A DNA stretch of 64,000 nucleotides, from positions 1 through 64,000 of the forward strand of contig CANCQX010000002.1 of NCBI GenBank assembly GCA_947380375.1. Direction: 5' to 3'. Shown here piece after piece: positions 47,021 through 54,455 of the stretch (positions are counted from its first letter, which is position 1; every line of letters starts with the position of its first letter). Source of the stretch: Flavobacteriales bacterium. Lineage in GTDB: Bacteria; Bacteroidota; Bacteroidia; Flavobacteriales_D; Crocinitomicaceae. Under the pieces are notes generated by a model. The model worked only from the letters and a program-made list of their open reading frames with translations. It was not told the origin of the DNA and ran no database searches. The position numbers were made by a program, and so were the translations under genes.

Positions 47021-48244
47021 ATGAAAGTTACCTTTAGACAAAAGGCAGGCATGCATTACCTATTTGCCGACATTAGTGTTTCAAGTATCCGTATCCAAAC
47101 TGCATTAGGAATATCCATTAAGCAGGGAAAATTCGTAGAGAAAATTCAGGGAGTACAGGGTGAGTCAGACATCGAAACTAATATCTTGTTGAACAACTAC
47201 AAATCAGAAATTCTCGCACTCATTCGCACATTACAAATCAATGGTAAGTTGAGTAAAGATGCAATTAGAGATGGAGTTAAACTCATTCGTGAACGTTTAA
47301 TCAATGCTGATTTTACACCTGTAGAAGAGAAGAGTTTTACAACGTATATTCAAAATTTCATAGACAGAAATAGTGGAATACGAAAACCTGCAACATTGAA
47401 ACAGTACAACAATAGTTTAGTAAAATTAAAAGCCTACGAAACCAAAATGAGAGTGAAATTGACTTTCGACAATATCGACTACGTGTTTTACAACGCATTT
47501 TTGACCTACTGCATTAAGGATTTGAAACTATCTAGTAATAGTATAGGAAACATCATCAAAGGAATAAAATTGTGGATGAATTCTGCACACGAAGAAGGTT
47601 TACATACCAATGTTGTATATTCAACAAGGTCATTTAAAAAGCCTGCTGAAGCATCAGAAAATATCTATTTGTCTGAAGCAGAATTGAAAACCTTGAAGAC
47701 AACCATAATGCCCAATAAACATTTGGAATTTGTTAGAGATTTCTTTCTCTTGGCTTGTTACACTGGTGTACGTTCACAAGATTACTCCAAATTGAACAAA
47801 AGCAATCTTATCAATGATGGGAAAATGTTCAAAGTTCGTACAGAAAAAACAGATGAAGAAGTTATCATCCCTATCCACCCTGAAGCAAAACGCATATTGG
47901 AAAAGTACAACGGAACACCAAAAACAATCTCCAATCAAAAGTTCAATGAGTACATTAAAATTGTTTGTGAAATTGCAGGATTAGACGAAATGATTACACT
48001 TTCAATGACTGTTGCAGGGAAAAGAGTGAGTACCACAAAACCCAAATTCAAATGCGTTTCTTCACATACTGCTCGTAGAAGTTTCGCTACTAATGCATAC
48101 AAAGCAGGTGTTCCATCTTTGGCAATAATGGCGATTACTGGACATCGAACAGAAAAGGTGTTTCTACATTACATTAAGGTAACTAAAGAAGAACACGCAA
48201 TGTTGTCTAGTGAGCATCCATTCTTTGCATTTAGAACTGCATAA
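47021..48244 (+). CDS. Tyrosine recombinase/phage-type integrase
   Basis: A 407-residue site-specific recombinase. The N-terminal arm-binding domain (about 1-95) is followed by a SAM-like core-binding domain (about 100-195: FTTYIQNFIDRNSGIRKPATLKQYNNS, in pieces) and the catalytic domain. Active-site residues visible are Arg in ACYTGVRSQDY (about 250), HTARRSFATNAYKAG (HxxR, about 350), GH in AITGHRTEKV and the nucleophile Tyr in VFLHYIKV (about 384). It lies just inside the left repeat, as expected for the enzyme that integrates the element into the tRNA-Gln site. Confidence 0.96.
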   Translation: MKVTFRQKAGMHYLFADISVSSIRIQTALGISIKQGKFVEKIQGVQGESDIETNILLNNYKSEILALIRTLQINGKLSKDAIRDGVKLIRERLINADFTPVEEKSFTTYIQNFIDRNSGIRKPATLKQYNNSLVKLKAYETKMRVKLTFDNIDYVFYNAFLTYCIKDLKLSSNSIGNIIKGIKLWMNSAHEEGLHTNVVYSTRSFKKPAEASENIYLSEAELKTLKTTIMPNKHLEFVRDFFLLACYTGVRSQDYSKLNKSNLINDGKMFKVRTEKTDEEVIIPIHPEAKRILEKYNGTPKTISNQKFNEYIKIVCEIAGLDEMITLSMTVAGKRVSTTKPKFKCVSSHTARRSFATNAYKAGVPSLAIMAITGHRTEKVFLHYIKVTKEEHAMLSSEHPFFAFRTA

Positions 48245-48253
48245 ATGATCAAC

Positions 48254-48454
48254 CTACCTTAACTCACCAATACTGACACCAAAGTAATCAGCCAATTTGC
48301 ATAGAGTAGTATAAGAAACGTCACGGGTACCTTGTTCGATGCGAGCAATGTGTATTCCTGTATCATTCAATACCTGTTCTTGCGTAACATTTTTAGCCTT
48401 TCGAAGCCCTTTTAATTTCGCTGCAAGATTGCGTAATATCTCTTTGTTTTCCAT
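48254..48454 (-). CDS. Small XRE-family repressor of the element
   Basis: A 66-residue protein that is essentially one helix-turn-helix domain: LAAKLKGLRKAKNVTQEQVLND, then TGIHIARIEQGTRDVSYTTLCKLADYFGVSIGEL. It converges on the integrase (9-base gap) and diverges from the RadC-like gene. The candidate operator TTACCCTATGGTAA (48490-48503) lies 35 bases before its start, and a second similar site lies at 48995. It probably represses itself and the RadC/cargo promoters. Confidence 0.92.
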   Translation of the reverse strand: MENKEILRNLAAKLKGLRKAKNVTQEQVLNDTGIHIARIEQGTRDVSYTTLCKLADYFGVSIGELR

Positions 48455-48489
48455 TACCGAAAAGTCAGCATAGTATCAAAATCACACAA

Positions 48490-48503
48490 TTACCCTATGG
48501 TAA
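48490..48503. promoter_or_regulatory. Candidate XRE operator 1, TTACC-N4-GGTAA
   Basis: TTACCCTATGGTAA is a 5-bp inverted repeat with 4-base spacer in the divergent gap between the XRE gene and the RadC-like gene. It shares TTACC-N4-GGTAA with 48996-49009. Confidence 0.6.
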
Positions 48504-48528
48504 GTATTTACAATTAAACACAATACAG

Positions 48529-48978
48529 ATGAAAATATTTAAAACACCTTTGCCAGAAATCACACTTAAATACAAAGTTCACCATCATCAAAAGATAAAG
48601 ATTAAATCGTCAAGCGATGCATATAAATTGTTTCTAGACATCTACAATCTCGACACAATAAATTACATTGAAACAGCAGTAGTATTATTTTTAAATCGTG
48701 CCAATAACACAATAGGATGGATGAAAATTAGTGAGGGTGGGATGGCTTGTACAATCATAGACTCAAAAGTTTTATTCTCTACTGCTTTACAATGTGGAGC
48801 ATCATCCATCATCATTAGCCACAACCATCCTAGTGGAGAAATAGTCCCTAGTGAACAGGATAAAATATTGACTAAAGACTTAGTTCAGATAGGAAAATTG
48901 TTAGATTTAAAATTACTCGATCATCTTATAGTTACTGAACACAAGCATTTTTCATTTGCTGATGAAGGAATGTTGTAG
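48529..48978 (+). CDS. RadC/JAB-domain protein, mobile-element type
   Basis: A 149-residue protein that is only the JAB/MPN-fold domain of RadC, without the HhH N-terminus. The metal motif is HNHPSG (about 98-103) followed by Asp in SEQDK and the segment LLDHLIVTEHKHFSFADEGML. Stand-alone RadC domains are frequent in integrative elements of Bacteroidota; their role is unknown (perhaps a peptidase or a DNA-related helper). It is flanked on both sides by the TTACC-N4-GGTAA sites. Confidence 0.92.
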   Translation: MKIFKTPLPEITLKYKVHHHQKIKIKSSSDAYKLFLDIYNLDTINYIETAVVLFLNRANNTIGWMKISEGGMACTIIDSKVLFSTALQCGASSIIISHNHPSGEIVPSEQDKILTKDLVQIGKLLDLKLLDHLIVTEHKHFSFADEGML

Positions 48979-48994
48979 AAAGTTGAAAAATAAA

Positions 48995-49010
48995 ATTACC
49001 GATTGGTAAT
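48995..49010. promoter_or_regulatory. Candidate XRE operator 2, perfect palindrome
   Basis: ATTACCGATTGGTAAT is a 6-bp inverted repeat with a 4-base spacer, 45 bases before the first cargo gene (49055), matching operator 1 in arm sequence and spacing. Confidence 0.65.
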
Positions 49011-49054
49011 AATTGTTTAGATTTGATTTTTAGAATAATTAAATCAATTTAACT

Positions 49055-49384
49055 ATGAGAATAACCAAATTAACTATTGGAGTAAATGTAAAAGCTGATA
49101 TTAAAGTTAGTTTTTTCAAAACAAAATCTATCGTAGTACCTTCTTTACATGTTGCGTATATGTTTAATGATCCTCAAGTATGGGATGAAATCGATAAATT
49201 AGGAGGGAAAGAGTTAATGGTTGATTTGAGTAATGTAACCACTGAAATGATGAATACGGATCAGCATACTTTTCCAGAGATGCTATTGAAAATTGCTGGA
49301 GAACATCCAAATTCTTTTGAAAACGAATTCATAAAAAGAATGTTAACAGATAGAAATTTCGCTATCCAACAAAGTAATATGTAA
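49055..49384 (+). CDS. Hypothetical cargo protein, 109 aa
   Basis: I do not recognise the family. It is soluble, without signal peptide, and begins with beta-rich sequence (MRITKLTIGVNVKADIKVSFF). It is the first cargo gene after operator 2 and is followed after 11 bases by a run of small membrane-protein genes, so it is probably co-transcribed with them. Confidence 0.65.
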   Translation: MRITKLTIGVNVKADIKVSFFKTKSIVVPSLHVAYMFNDPQVWDEIDKLGGKELMVDLSNVTTEMMNTDQHTFPEMLLKIAGEHPNSFENEFIKRMLTDRNFAIQQSNM

Positions 49385-49395
49385 AATTAAAAAAT

Positions 49396-49590
49396 ATGGA
49401 AAACACAGTAAAAAAAGGAAGCACAGTTTGGATAATAATAGGCTTCATATTAGCACCGATTGGTGGTATAGGTGGAATGATAATTGGTGCTAACTATGCA
49501 TTTGGAAATTTTGATAGACAAACTAAACTATTGGGATATTTTATGTTAGCATTTTCGTTAATAATGGTAAGAGTTTTAGCAGGAGCTTAA
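49396..49590 (+). CDS. Small two-segment membrane protein, 64 aa
   Basis: Two hydrophobic segments: VWIIIGFILAPIGGIGGMIIGANYAFG (about 10-36, glycine-rich) and LLGYFMLAFSLIMVRVLAG (about 45-63), joined by the short loop NFDRQTK. No known family. One base separates its stop from the next gene, so it is in an operon with the 140-aa protein and the J-domain-like protein. Confidence 0.7.
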   Translation: MENTVKKGSTVWIIIGFILAPIGGIGGMIIGANYAFGNFDRQTKLLGYFMLAFSLIMVRVLAGA

Positions 49591-49591
49591 T

Positions 49592-50014
49592 ATGTGGAAT
49601 AAAATAATCGATGTTGTCGAATGGTTCGGTGAAATGGGCGAACGACGTAGGGTTGTAAAATCTTTTAATAATGCTTCTAAACGTTCATTCATATCAGGTA
49701 AAGCACCAACAATGTTAGAGGCTAAAATCACTATGGGTGAATCAGAATACGCACACGCATTTTCTAAATTTTTGACTAGTGGATTTAGGATAAAAGCATT
49801 AGCAGGAAGACAATTAACTAACTATGAAATGACAGAAATAGGTAAAGTAATAATTGACAATAAAAACTTTGTTAGACAGCTCATTTCATTAGGTTGGGAT
49901 ACCTTATATGTATATTCTGATAATGGAACTAATGGATTAAAGTGGTCTTTAAAAGCTTATGCTAATATAGGTGGACAAATAGGGACAATTGACGATAATA
50001 ATGAATTAAAATAA
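49592..50014 (+). CDS. Unknown cargo protein (duplicated domain, short copy)
   Basis: A 140-residue soluble protein. I do not recognise the fold. Residues 2-121 match the C-terminal 120 residues of the 215-aa protein at 51966-52613 without gaps; shared segments are IIDVVEWFGEMGERRRVVKS, AKITMGESEYAHAFSKFLTS and GFRIKALAGRQL. Net charge is mixed and several amphipathic helices are likely. It is packed between two membrane-protein genes (gaps of 1 and 4 bases), so it may be a membrane-associated partner. Confidence 0.75.
   Translation: MWNKIIDVVEWFGEMGERRRVVKSFNNASKRSFISGKAPTMLEAKITMGESEYAHAFSKFLTSGFRIKALAGRQLTNYEMTEIGKVIIDNKNFVRQLISLGWDTLYVYSDNGTNGLKWSLKAYANIGGQIGTIDDNNELK
49595..49954 (+). 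repeat. Segmental duplication, copy 1
   Basis: About 360 bases colinear without indels with 52227-52586 (offset 2632). The first 59 bases (49595-49653) are identical; the rest has diverged mainly at third positions. Confidence 0.85.
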
Positions 50015-50018
50015 TAAT

Positions 50019-50387
50019 ATGCAAATTTTAACAATATTTCTAAAAATAAAAACGAATGAAAATATAGAACATTTTTATTCATCTATATGGTTTTGGATTG
50101 CAATAATAGAATTAATTCTAATTATTTCATTACTTAAAAAACAAAAGCAAAAAACAAAAGGAGATATGAACGAATCAACCGATATGGACAATCTTATGAA
50201 TAGTATATACGGGTCAAGAGATTTGTACAAAGAACTCGTAAAAAAATGTCATCCCGATAGATTTATAAATATGTCAAATCAAAAGTTAGCTGAAGAAATT
50301 TTTCAAGAAATTACCGAAAATGAAAGAAATTATGAAAAGTTAATGGCTTTAAAAAATCGAGCAATAACGGAATTAAAAATAAAATAA
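50019..50387 (+). CDS. Membrane-anchored J-domain-like protein
   Basis: A 122-residue protein. Residues 23-43 form one transmembrane helix (YSSIWFWIAIIELILIISLL) followed by basic residues. The C-terminal part, LYKELVKKCHPDRFINMS then EEIFQEITENERNYEKLMALKNRA (about 69-117), has helix II, the HPD tripeptide and helix III of a J domain; helix I is weak or absent. J domains stimulate Hsp70 ATPase, so it would recruit DnaK to the membrane. It sits in the tight cargo operon 49.39-51.02 kb. The match rests on the motif and helix pattern only. Confidence 0.72.
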   Translation: MQILTIFLKIKTNENIEHFYSSIWFWIAIIELILIISLLKKQKQKTKGDMNESTDMDNLMNSIYGSRDLYKELVKKCHPDRFINMSNQKLAEEIFQEITENERNYEKLMALKNRAITELKIK

Positions 50388-50396
50388 TTAAATAAA

Positions 50397-50597
50397 ATGG
50401 GGAAATTTGGAACAGTAGAATATATAATTGTAACATTAATATTAAGAGTAGTTGCTCCTGTAGTGTGTGCCCTAAGAGCTAAAAAATTGAACAGAAATAC
50501 ATTTGGATGGGCATTATTTGGATTTTTCGCTCCTTTGTTAGCTATGATTTGGATTCAATTTATGAAACCAAAACAGATTAAGAGTAATGAAAATTAA
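50397..50597 (+). CDS. Small membrane protein, 66 aa
   Basis: Two hydrophobic segments (VEYIIVTLILRVVAPVVCAL, about 7-26, and TFGWALFGFFAPLLAMIWIQFM, about 36-57) with a basic loop (RAKKLNRN). Unknown family. Its stop overlaps the next gene by 11 bases, which indicates translational coupling. It is probably a partner of the J-domain-like and 64-aa membrane proteins. Confidence 0.7.
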   Translation: MGKFGTVEYIIVTLILRVVAPVVCALRAKKLNRNTFGWALFGFFAPLLAMIWIQFMKPKQIKSNEN

Positions 50598-51015
50598 AAT
50601 ATTATTATTTTCATTGTTGATTTGTAATATCTGTACATCTCAATCGATATCAAAAACTAAATTGTATGAATTATTATTAAGTCAAGATGAAAAAGCAATT
50701 ATTACTTATTTGACTAATCGAAATTTTAAATCTATAGGACCAGACTTAATCGCAAATGGCTTAACTATTAAACAATTTGGTAAAGTTGAATTGGATAATA
50801 AAGAAGGTTTTGGTTTTGGTAAAAATGATGAGTTATTTATGATTAGTTATATGCCTGCTCACAAATATTTTTCAGCTTATGTAGAGTTATTGAAAACATC
50901 TGACTTTAGATATGAATATACTGTTGGAGATATAGTTCATTATGAAAATGGAGAAGTTAGATTAGGGATAAACCCTAAAGGTTTCGTTTCATTGTTTATA
51001 GACCTCAAAAAATAG
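50587..51015 (+). CDS. Exported cargo protein, 142 aa
   Basis: A signal peptide (MKIKILLFSLLICNICTSQS, residues 1-19) precedes about 120 residues of unrecognised mixed alpha/beta sequence (GFGFGKNDELFMISYMPAHKYF, VGDIVHYENGEVRLGINPKG). It is the last gene of the tight run 49396-51015, so that operon has three membrane proteins (one with the J-like domain), one soluble and one exported protein. Confidence 0.68.
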   Translation: MKIKILLFSLLICNICTSQSISKTKLYELLLSQDEKAIITYLTNRNFKSIGPDLIANGLTIKQFGKVELDNKEGFGFGKNDELFMISYMPAHKYFSAYVELLKTSDFRYEYTVGDIVHYENGEVRLGINPKGFVSLFIDLKK

Positions 51016-51138
51016 TCAATCTAAAATAAATCTGATATTTCTTAATAATTCTGTGGGTAAGAGATGGTTTCAAAAAGTAGTCTACCACCAATCGTTAAAT
51101 CAACCTAAAATATTCATAACATATAAAGCTATAAATAA

Positions 51139-51390
51139 ATGAAATATAACTCTACCACAAAAGAAATATTCACAGATGATGGTAAATTCATTAAGAAAAT
51201 GAGTTGTCCACAAAAAGCTGAATGGGAAACTATGGAAAAAGGTGAAAACGCCCTTAAAAGGAAGTGTACTATTTGTAATAAATCAGTAATTGATACTGAG
51301 TTTTTATCAGATGTTGAAGTGCTTTTTCTAGTTGAAAAGGATGCTAATACCTGTTTGAGAATAATCTCGTATACAAACGTAAATAATTAA
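51139..51390 (+). CDS. Small Cys-rich protein, possible zinc-binding
   Basis: An 83-residue protein of unknown family with Cys at about 23, 42, 45 and 73 (MSCPQK, KRKCTICNKSV, NTCLRI). The CxxC pair followed by TEFLSDVEVLFLV suggests a small zinc ribbon. It starts a second cargo group after a 123-bp gap and is 2 bases upstream of the 166-aa gene. Confidence 0.6.
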   Translation: MKYNSTTKEIFTDDGKFIKKMSCPQKAEWETMEKGENALKRKCTICNKSVIDTEFLSDVEVLFLVEKDANTCLRIISYTNVNN

Positions 51391-51392
51391 TT

Positions 51393-51893
51393 ATGGCTTT
51401 TTGGAATTTTTGGAAAACGAAAAAAATAGGAATTGAATCAACTAGCGATATTAGAATTATTGAAACAGTTCGCGGTATAGATAATATTGAAAGCGCAAAA
51501 AAGGAAAACAAACACTTGTTATATAGAAAAGTTGAGCCATTTAGTGTTTGTACAGGAAAATATTGTAAATTAAGAAATAACCTAACTCGGATCCCTTTTA
51601 AAGTCTATGATTTTAGAGATTCTAGAACGTGGTCAGACAAATATTCAATAATAACCGACTGGACATACTCCTATTATAATTATGATTTTCCTGACGAAGC
51701 AGCCTATATAATTCCAAATGATATAAAAGAAGATGAAATTGTATTTGTTAAAGATTTAATAGAAAATTATATTGGGTATTCTCATAATCAAGGTACTGAA
51801 AGCAGACTTTCAGGATATGAGGCTATATGGAAGAATAATGATTTAGTAATACTTTATAACCCTGAAATTAATTCTGTAAGGGCTGTGGGGTGA
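51393..51893 (+). CDS. Hypothetical cargo protein, 166 aa
   Basis: Not recognised. It has no signal peptide, a basic start (MAFWNFWKTKKIGIES), a Cys-containing segment FSVCTGKYCKLRNN (about 50-63) and a Tyr/Trp-rich centre (RTWSDKYSIITDWTYSYYNYDF). It follows the Cys-rich gene by 2 bases, so the two form a pair. A toxin-immunity or effector role is possible but not shown by sequence. Confidence 0.6.
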   Translation: MAFWNFWKTKKIGIESTSDIRIIETVRGIDNIESAKKENKHLLYRKVEPFSVCTGKYCKLRNNLTRIPFKVYDFRDSRTWSDKYSIITDWTYSYYNYDFPDEAAYIIPNDIKEDEIVFVKDLIENYIGYSHNQGTESRLSGYEAIWKNNDLVILYNPEINSVRAVG

Positions 51894-51965
51894 AATTAAA
51901 TTCTTTTAATCAAGAAATTGTCTAGCTCCCACCCATCAAAAATAATGAACTCAAAATAAATACAA

Positions 51966-52613
51966 ATGCCAGATAACACTCAACTTCAAAAAGAATTAGA
52001 ATCCTATTCAGATTATGAACTATTTAAATATCTTACAGAGTTTGAAAGTCAAATGACAAGTGAAAGATTGATAATTTTAGAACAAGTGATACTGAATAGG
52101 CAAGTGATTTTGGATAGTAGTGAAACGTATACTTTAGAAAGTCTAGGTTTATTCTCAAAATACAAAGAAATAGTTGAATCATATAAAAACAAAATAGAAA
52201 TTGAATCACGACCAGAATACATTAATTGGAATAAAATAATCGATGTTGTCGAATGGTTCGGTGAAATGGGCGAACGACGTAGGGTAGTGAAATCTTTTAA
52301 TGATGCTTCTAAACGATCATTTGTATCTGGAAATGCGCCTACATTATTGAAGGCGAAAATTACTATGGGTGAATCGGAATATGCACACGCATTTTCTAAA
52401 TTTTTGACCAGTGGATTTAGGATAAAAGCTTTAGCAGGTAGACAGTTAAATACTTATGATATTGCGGAAATAGGTAATGTAATTATGGCCAATAAAGAAA
52501 TTGTTAGACAACTAATCTCATTGGGATGGGACACTCTTTATTTATACTCAAATAATGAAACAAATGGATTGAAATGGTCTTTAAAGGGTGTGAGACAAAA
52601 CGATTGGAGATAA
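51966..52613 (+). CDS. Unknown cargo protein (duplicated domain, long copy)
   Basis: A 215-residue protein. The first 85 residues form an acidic helical domain (ELESYSDYELFKYLTEFESQM) absent from the short copy. Residues 87-210 are the duplicated domain shared with 49592-50014 (IIDVVEWFGEMGERRRVVKS, GFRIKALAGRQL). No signal peptide or membrane segment. The family is unknown. Duplication with an added N-terminal domain suggests a modular protein with variable partners. Confidence 0.72.
   Translation: MPDNTQLQKELESYSDYELFKYLTEFESQMTSERLIILEQVILNRQVILDSSETYTLESLGLFSKYKEIVESYKNKIEIESRPEYINWNKIIDVVEWFGEMGERRRVVKSFNDASKRSFVSGNAPTLLKAKITMGESEYAHAFSKFLTSGFRIKALAGRQLNTYDIAEIGNVIMANKEIVRQLISLGWDTLYLYSNNETNGLKWSLKGVRQNDWR
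52227..52586 (+). repeat. Segmental duplication, copy 2
   Basis: Colinear with 49595-49954 with no gaps; the first 59 bases (52227-52285) are identical to copy 1. Confidence 0.85.
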
Positions 52614-52656
52614 AAAATAACGAGAAAATATTATAAATTCTATAAAGTAAAATAAA

Positions 52657-53352
52657 ATGAACAAACTAATACTAACAGCCTTACTATTTTCAGTTTTTGC
52701 CTGTGGTGAAGAAAAGAGAGAACAAAAACCTTTAATTAAATCCAAAAAACCGGAAGTAAAAGAAGTATTCGAACCAAAAGAATATCAAAATGACACATTA
52801 CGTTCTCAAGATGTGGATGATTTGACAGAAGTGAGTATCTCCGATTTGCAAGAAGCTAATAACCATTTTACATTTCGTGGTTTACCAGTTAACCCAAAAG
52901 TTTTGTACCAATTCATACCATGGATTTCAGATTCAAGACCTTCAATAATGAGTATAGATTTATTATCAGCAAACCACGGAACTAACCAATTTGGTGATGC
53001 AGACAAATTAAAAAAAGATGCAGATGGTTATATAGATATCGATTTTGAAGGAGGGAAAATAGGCTACAATTGGTTAGGGAAACTTAATAACAATGTGCAT
53101 GTTCTTAAATTTTATGAATCGGGCGGTGGTTCAGGTGTGTTTTCAGCCTTATTATTTGTAAAATTTGAAATTAGAGATTTCGTTAATAGTGGTAAAAAAT
53201 ATAAACAATTACTTATCAATTGTTTGAGACATAATGGGCTGTCAGACAGAGCAAAAACTGATGTAATACTCGATAAAAAAAACAATAAAGTATATGTTTC
53301 CACTCAACCATATTGGGAAAAAGTTCCTGAGAAATTTGTTGTTGAATTTTAA
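52657..53352 (+). CDS. Cargo lipoprotein, 231 aa
   Basis: The N-terminus MNKLILTALLFSVFACGEEK is a lipoprotein signal with Cys16. A charged linker (about 20-60, rich in Lys and Glu) follows, then an unrecognised domain (about 65-231) with GRxx-free beta-rich sequence such as VHVLKFYESGGGSGVFSALL. The protein is predicted to be on the periplasmic side or the surface. It is 19 bases upstream of the FISUMP gene. Confidence 0.72.
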   Translation: MNKLILTALLFSVFACGEEKREQKPLIKSKKPEVKEVFEPKEYQNDTLRSQDVDDLTEVSISDLQEANNHFTFRGLPVNPKVLYQFIPWISDSRPSIMSIDLLSANHGTNQFGDADKLKKDADGYIDIDFEGGKIGYNWLGKLNNNVHVLKFYESGGGSGVFSALLFVKFEIRDFVNSGKKYKQLLINCLRHNGLSDRAKTDVILDKKNNKVYVSTQPYWEKVPEKFVVEF

Positions 53353-53371
53353 ATAAAGTTTCAAAAACAAT

Positions 53372-53932
53372 ATGAGAGAACTAAAAATAGGAGAGCAGAT
53401 TTGGACCACTGATAATCTCGATGTATCAACATATCGAAATGGCGATATAATTCCTAATGTTGAAGATGCAGAAGAGTGGAAAAACCTCAAGACGGGAGCG
53501 TGGTGTTATTTTGAGAATAATATTGACAACAATTTAACGTTTGGGAAACTGTATAACTACTATGCTATTATTGACCAAAGAGGATTAGCGCCGGAAGGAT
53601 ATAGAATTCCTCAACATTATGAATGGCTTTTACTACAAAAATTCGGCAGTCGTTTAAAGTCAAGGAACGATTGGAATGAGGAAAAAGGATTAGGTCTTCA
53701 TTTTATATTTAATGTTCCGTTTAATGCTAAGCCTGGGGGTTATCGAGATGATTACGGACGTTTCCTCTATAAGAATGAGGCAATTGGGTGGTGGGCATCG
53801 GCTGATAGTGCCGATAAAAATCAGAATAATATAGCTCATTGGCTCTACCGAAATGATTCACAACTTGGTTGGAAACCATTCTTTAAAAATGATGGTTTTT
53901 ATGTTAGATGCCTTAAAGAAACTTATAAATAG
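53372..53932 (+). CDS. FISUMP-domain protein without signal peptide
   Basis: A 186-residue protein that is one Fibrobacter succinogenes major paralogous (FISUMP) domain. Diagnostic segments are IGEQIWTTDNLDVSTYRNGD (6-25), GKLYNYYAIIDQRGLAPEGYRIP (about 58-80), GWWASADSA and GFYVRCLKE at the end. Most family members are exported, but this one begins directly with the domain and shows no signal. The domain's function is unknown (carbohydrate or surface binding is suspected). It ends the cargo region. Confidence 0.87.
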   Translation: MRELKIGEQIWTTDNLDVSTYRNGDIIPNVEDAEEWKNLKTGAWCYFENNIDNNLTFGKLYNYYAIIDQRGLAPEGYRIPQHYEWLLLQKFGSRLKSRNDWNEEKGLGLHFIFNVPFNAKPGGYRDDYGRFLYKNEAIGWWASADSADKNQNNIAHWLYRNDSQLGWKPFFKNDGFYVRCLKETYK

Positions 53933-54000
53933 ATTACTGTCATACATATAAAAAAAATACGATCCGCTAATCGAGTAGACGAAAAATTACAATTGATCTT

Positions 54001-54309
54001 TTGAAAATCTCAAATCAACTGCATAAAATTGCAGTATGCAATGAGAAAATTATCAAAAAACTCTTGATTGCTGACATAAAACACAATCAACTAATTAATG
54101 GATTATACAACATCGGTCTAATGGATAATGATAAATACACATTGAATTTAGACTTTGTTGTTGCAGAATTGTTAGGTATCAAAAATAAAAATGTCCCCGA
54201 TGAATGGTTAGATACCTACCACGGAACAATGCTAAATCTTCAATCTACAATGACAGATGATGAAATTGTTTTGTTCGTGGATGATTTATACAATCGTTTG
54301 AAAATATAA
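54001..54309 (+). CDS. Hypothetical protein, 102 aa, TTG start
   Basis: Helical soluble protein (ISNQLHKIAVCNEKIIKKLL, then VAELLGIKNKNVPDEWLDTYHG and DDEIVLFVDDLYNRLKI). It starts at TTG 54001; the only alternative ATG would remove nearly half of the protein. Unknown family. Proteins of this size and position in Bacteroidota elements are often accessory to the replication genes that follow, but that is inference. Confidence 0.55.
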   Translation: MKISNQLHKIAVCNEKIIKKLLIADIKHNQLINGLYNIGLMDNDKYTLNLDFVVAELLGIKNKNVPDEWLDTYHGTMLNLQSTMTDDEIVLFVDDLYNRLKI

Positions 54310-54455
54310 TATTCGGTCTGTCGGATATTTCTTGGGGTGTAGATATTTGCAATTTTGAATTGTGAATGAAAAGAGTGTTATTTTTTAAATAATTAATATA
54401 ATCAGTTTCGCCTTTTCATTTTTGAATGTTATTTTCACAGAAAAATATTTAAAAT

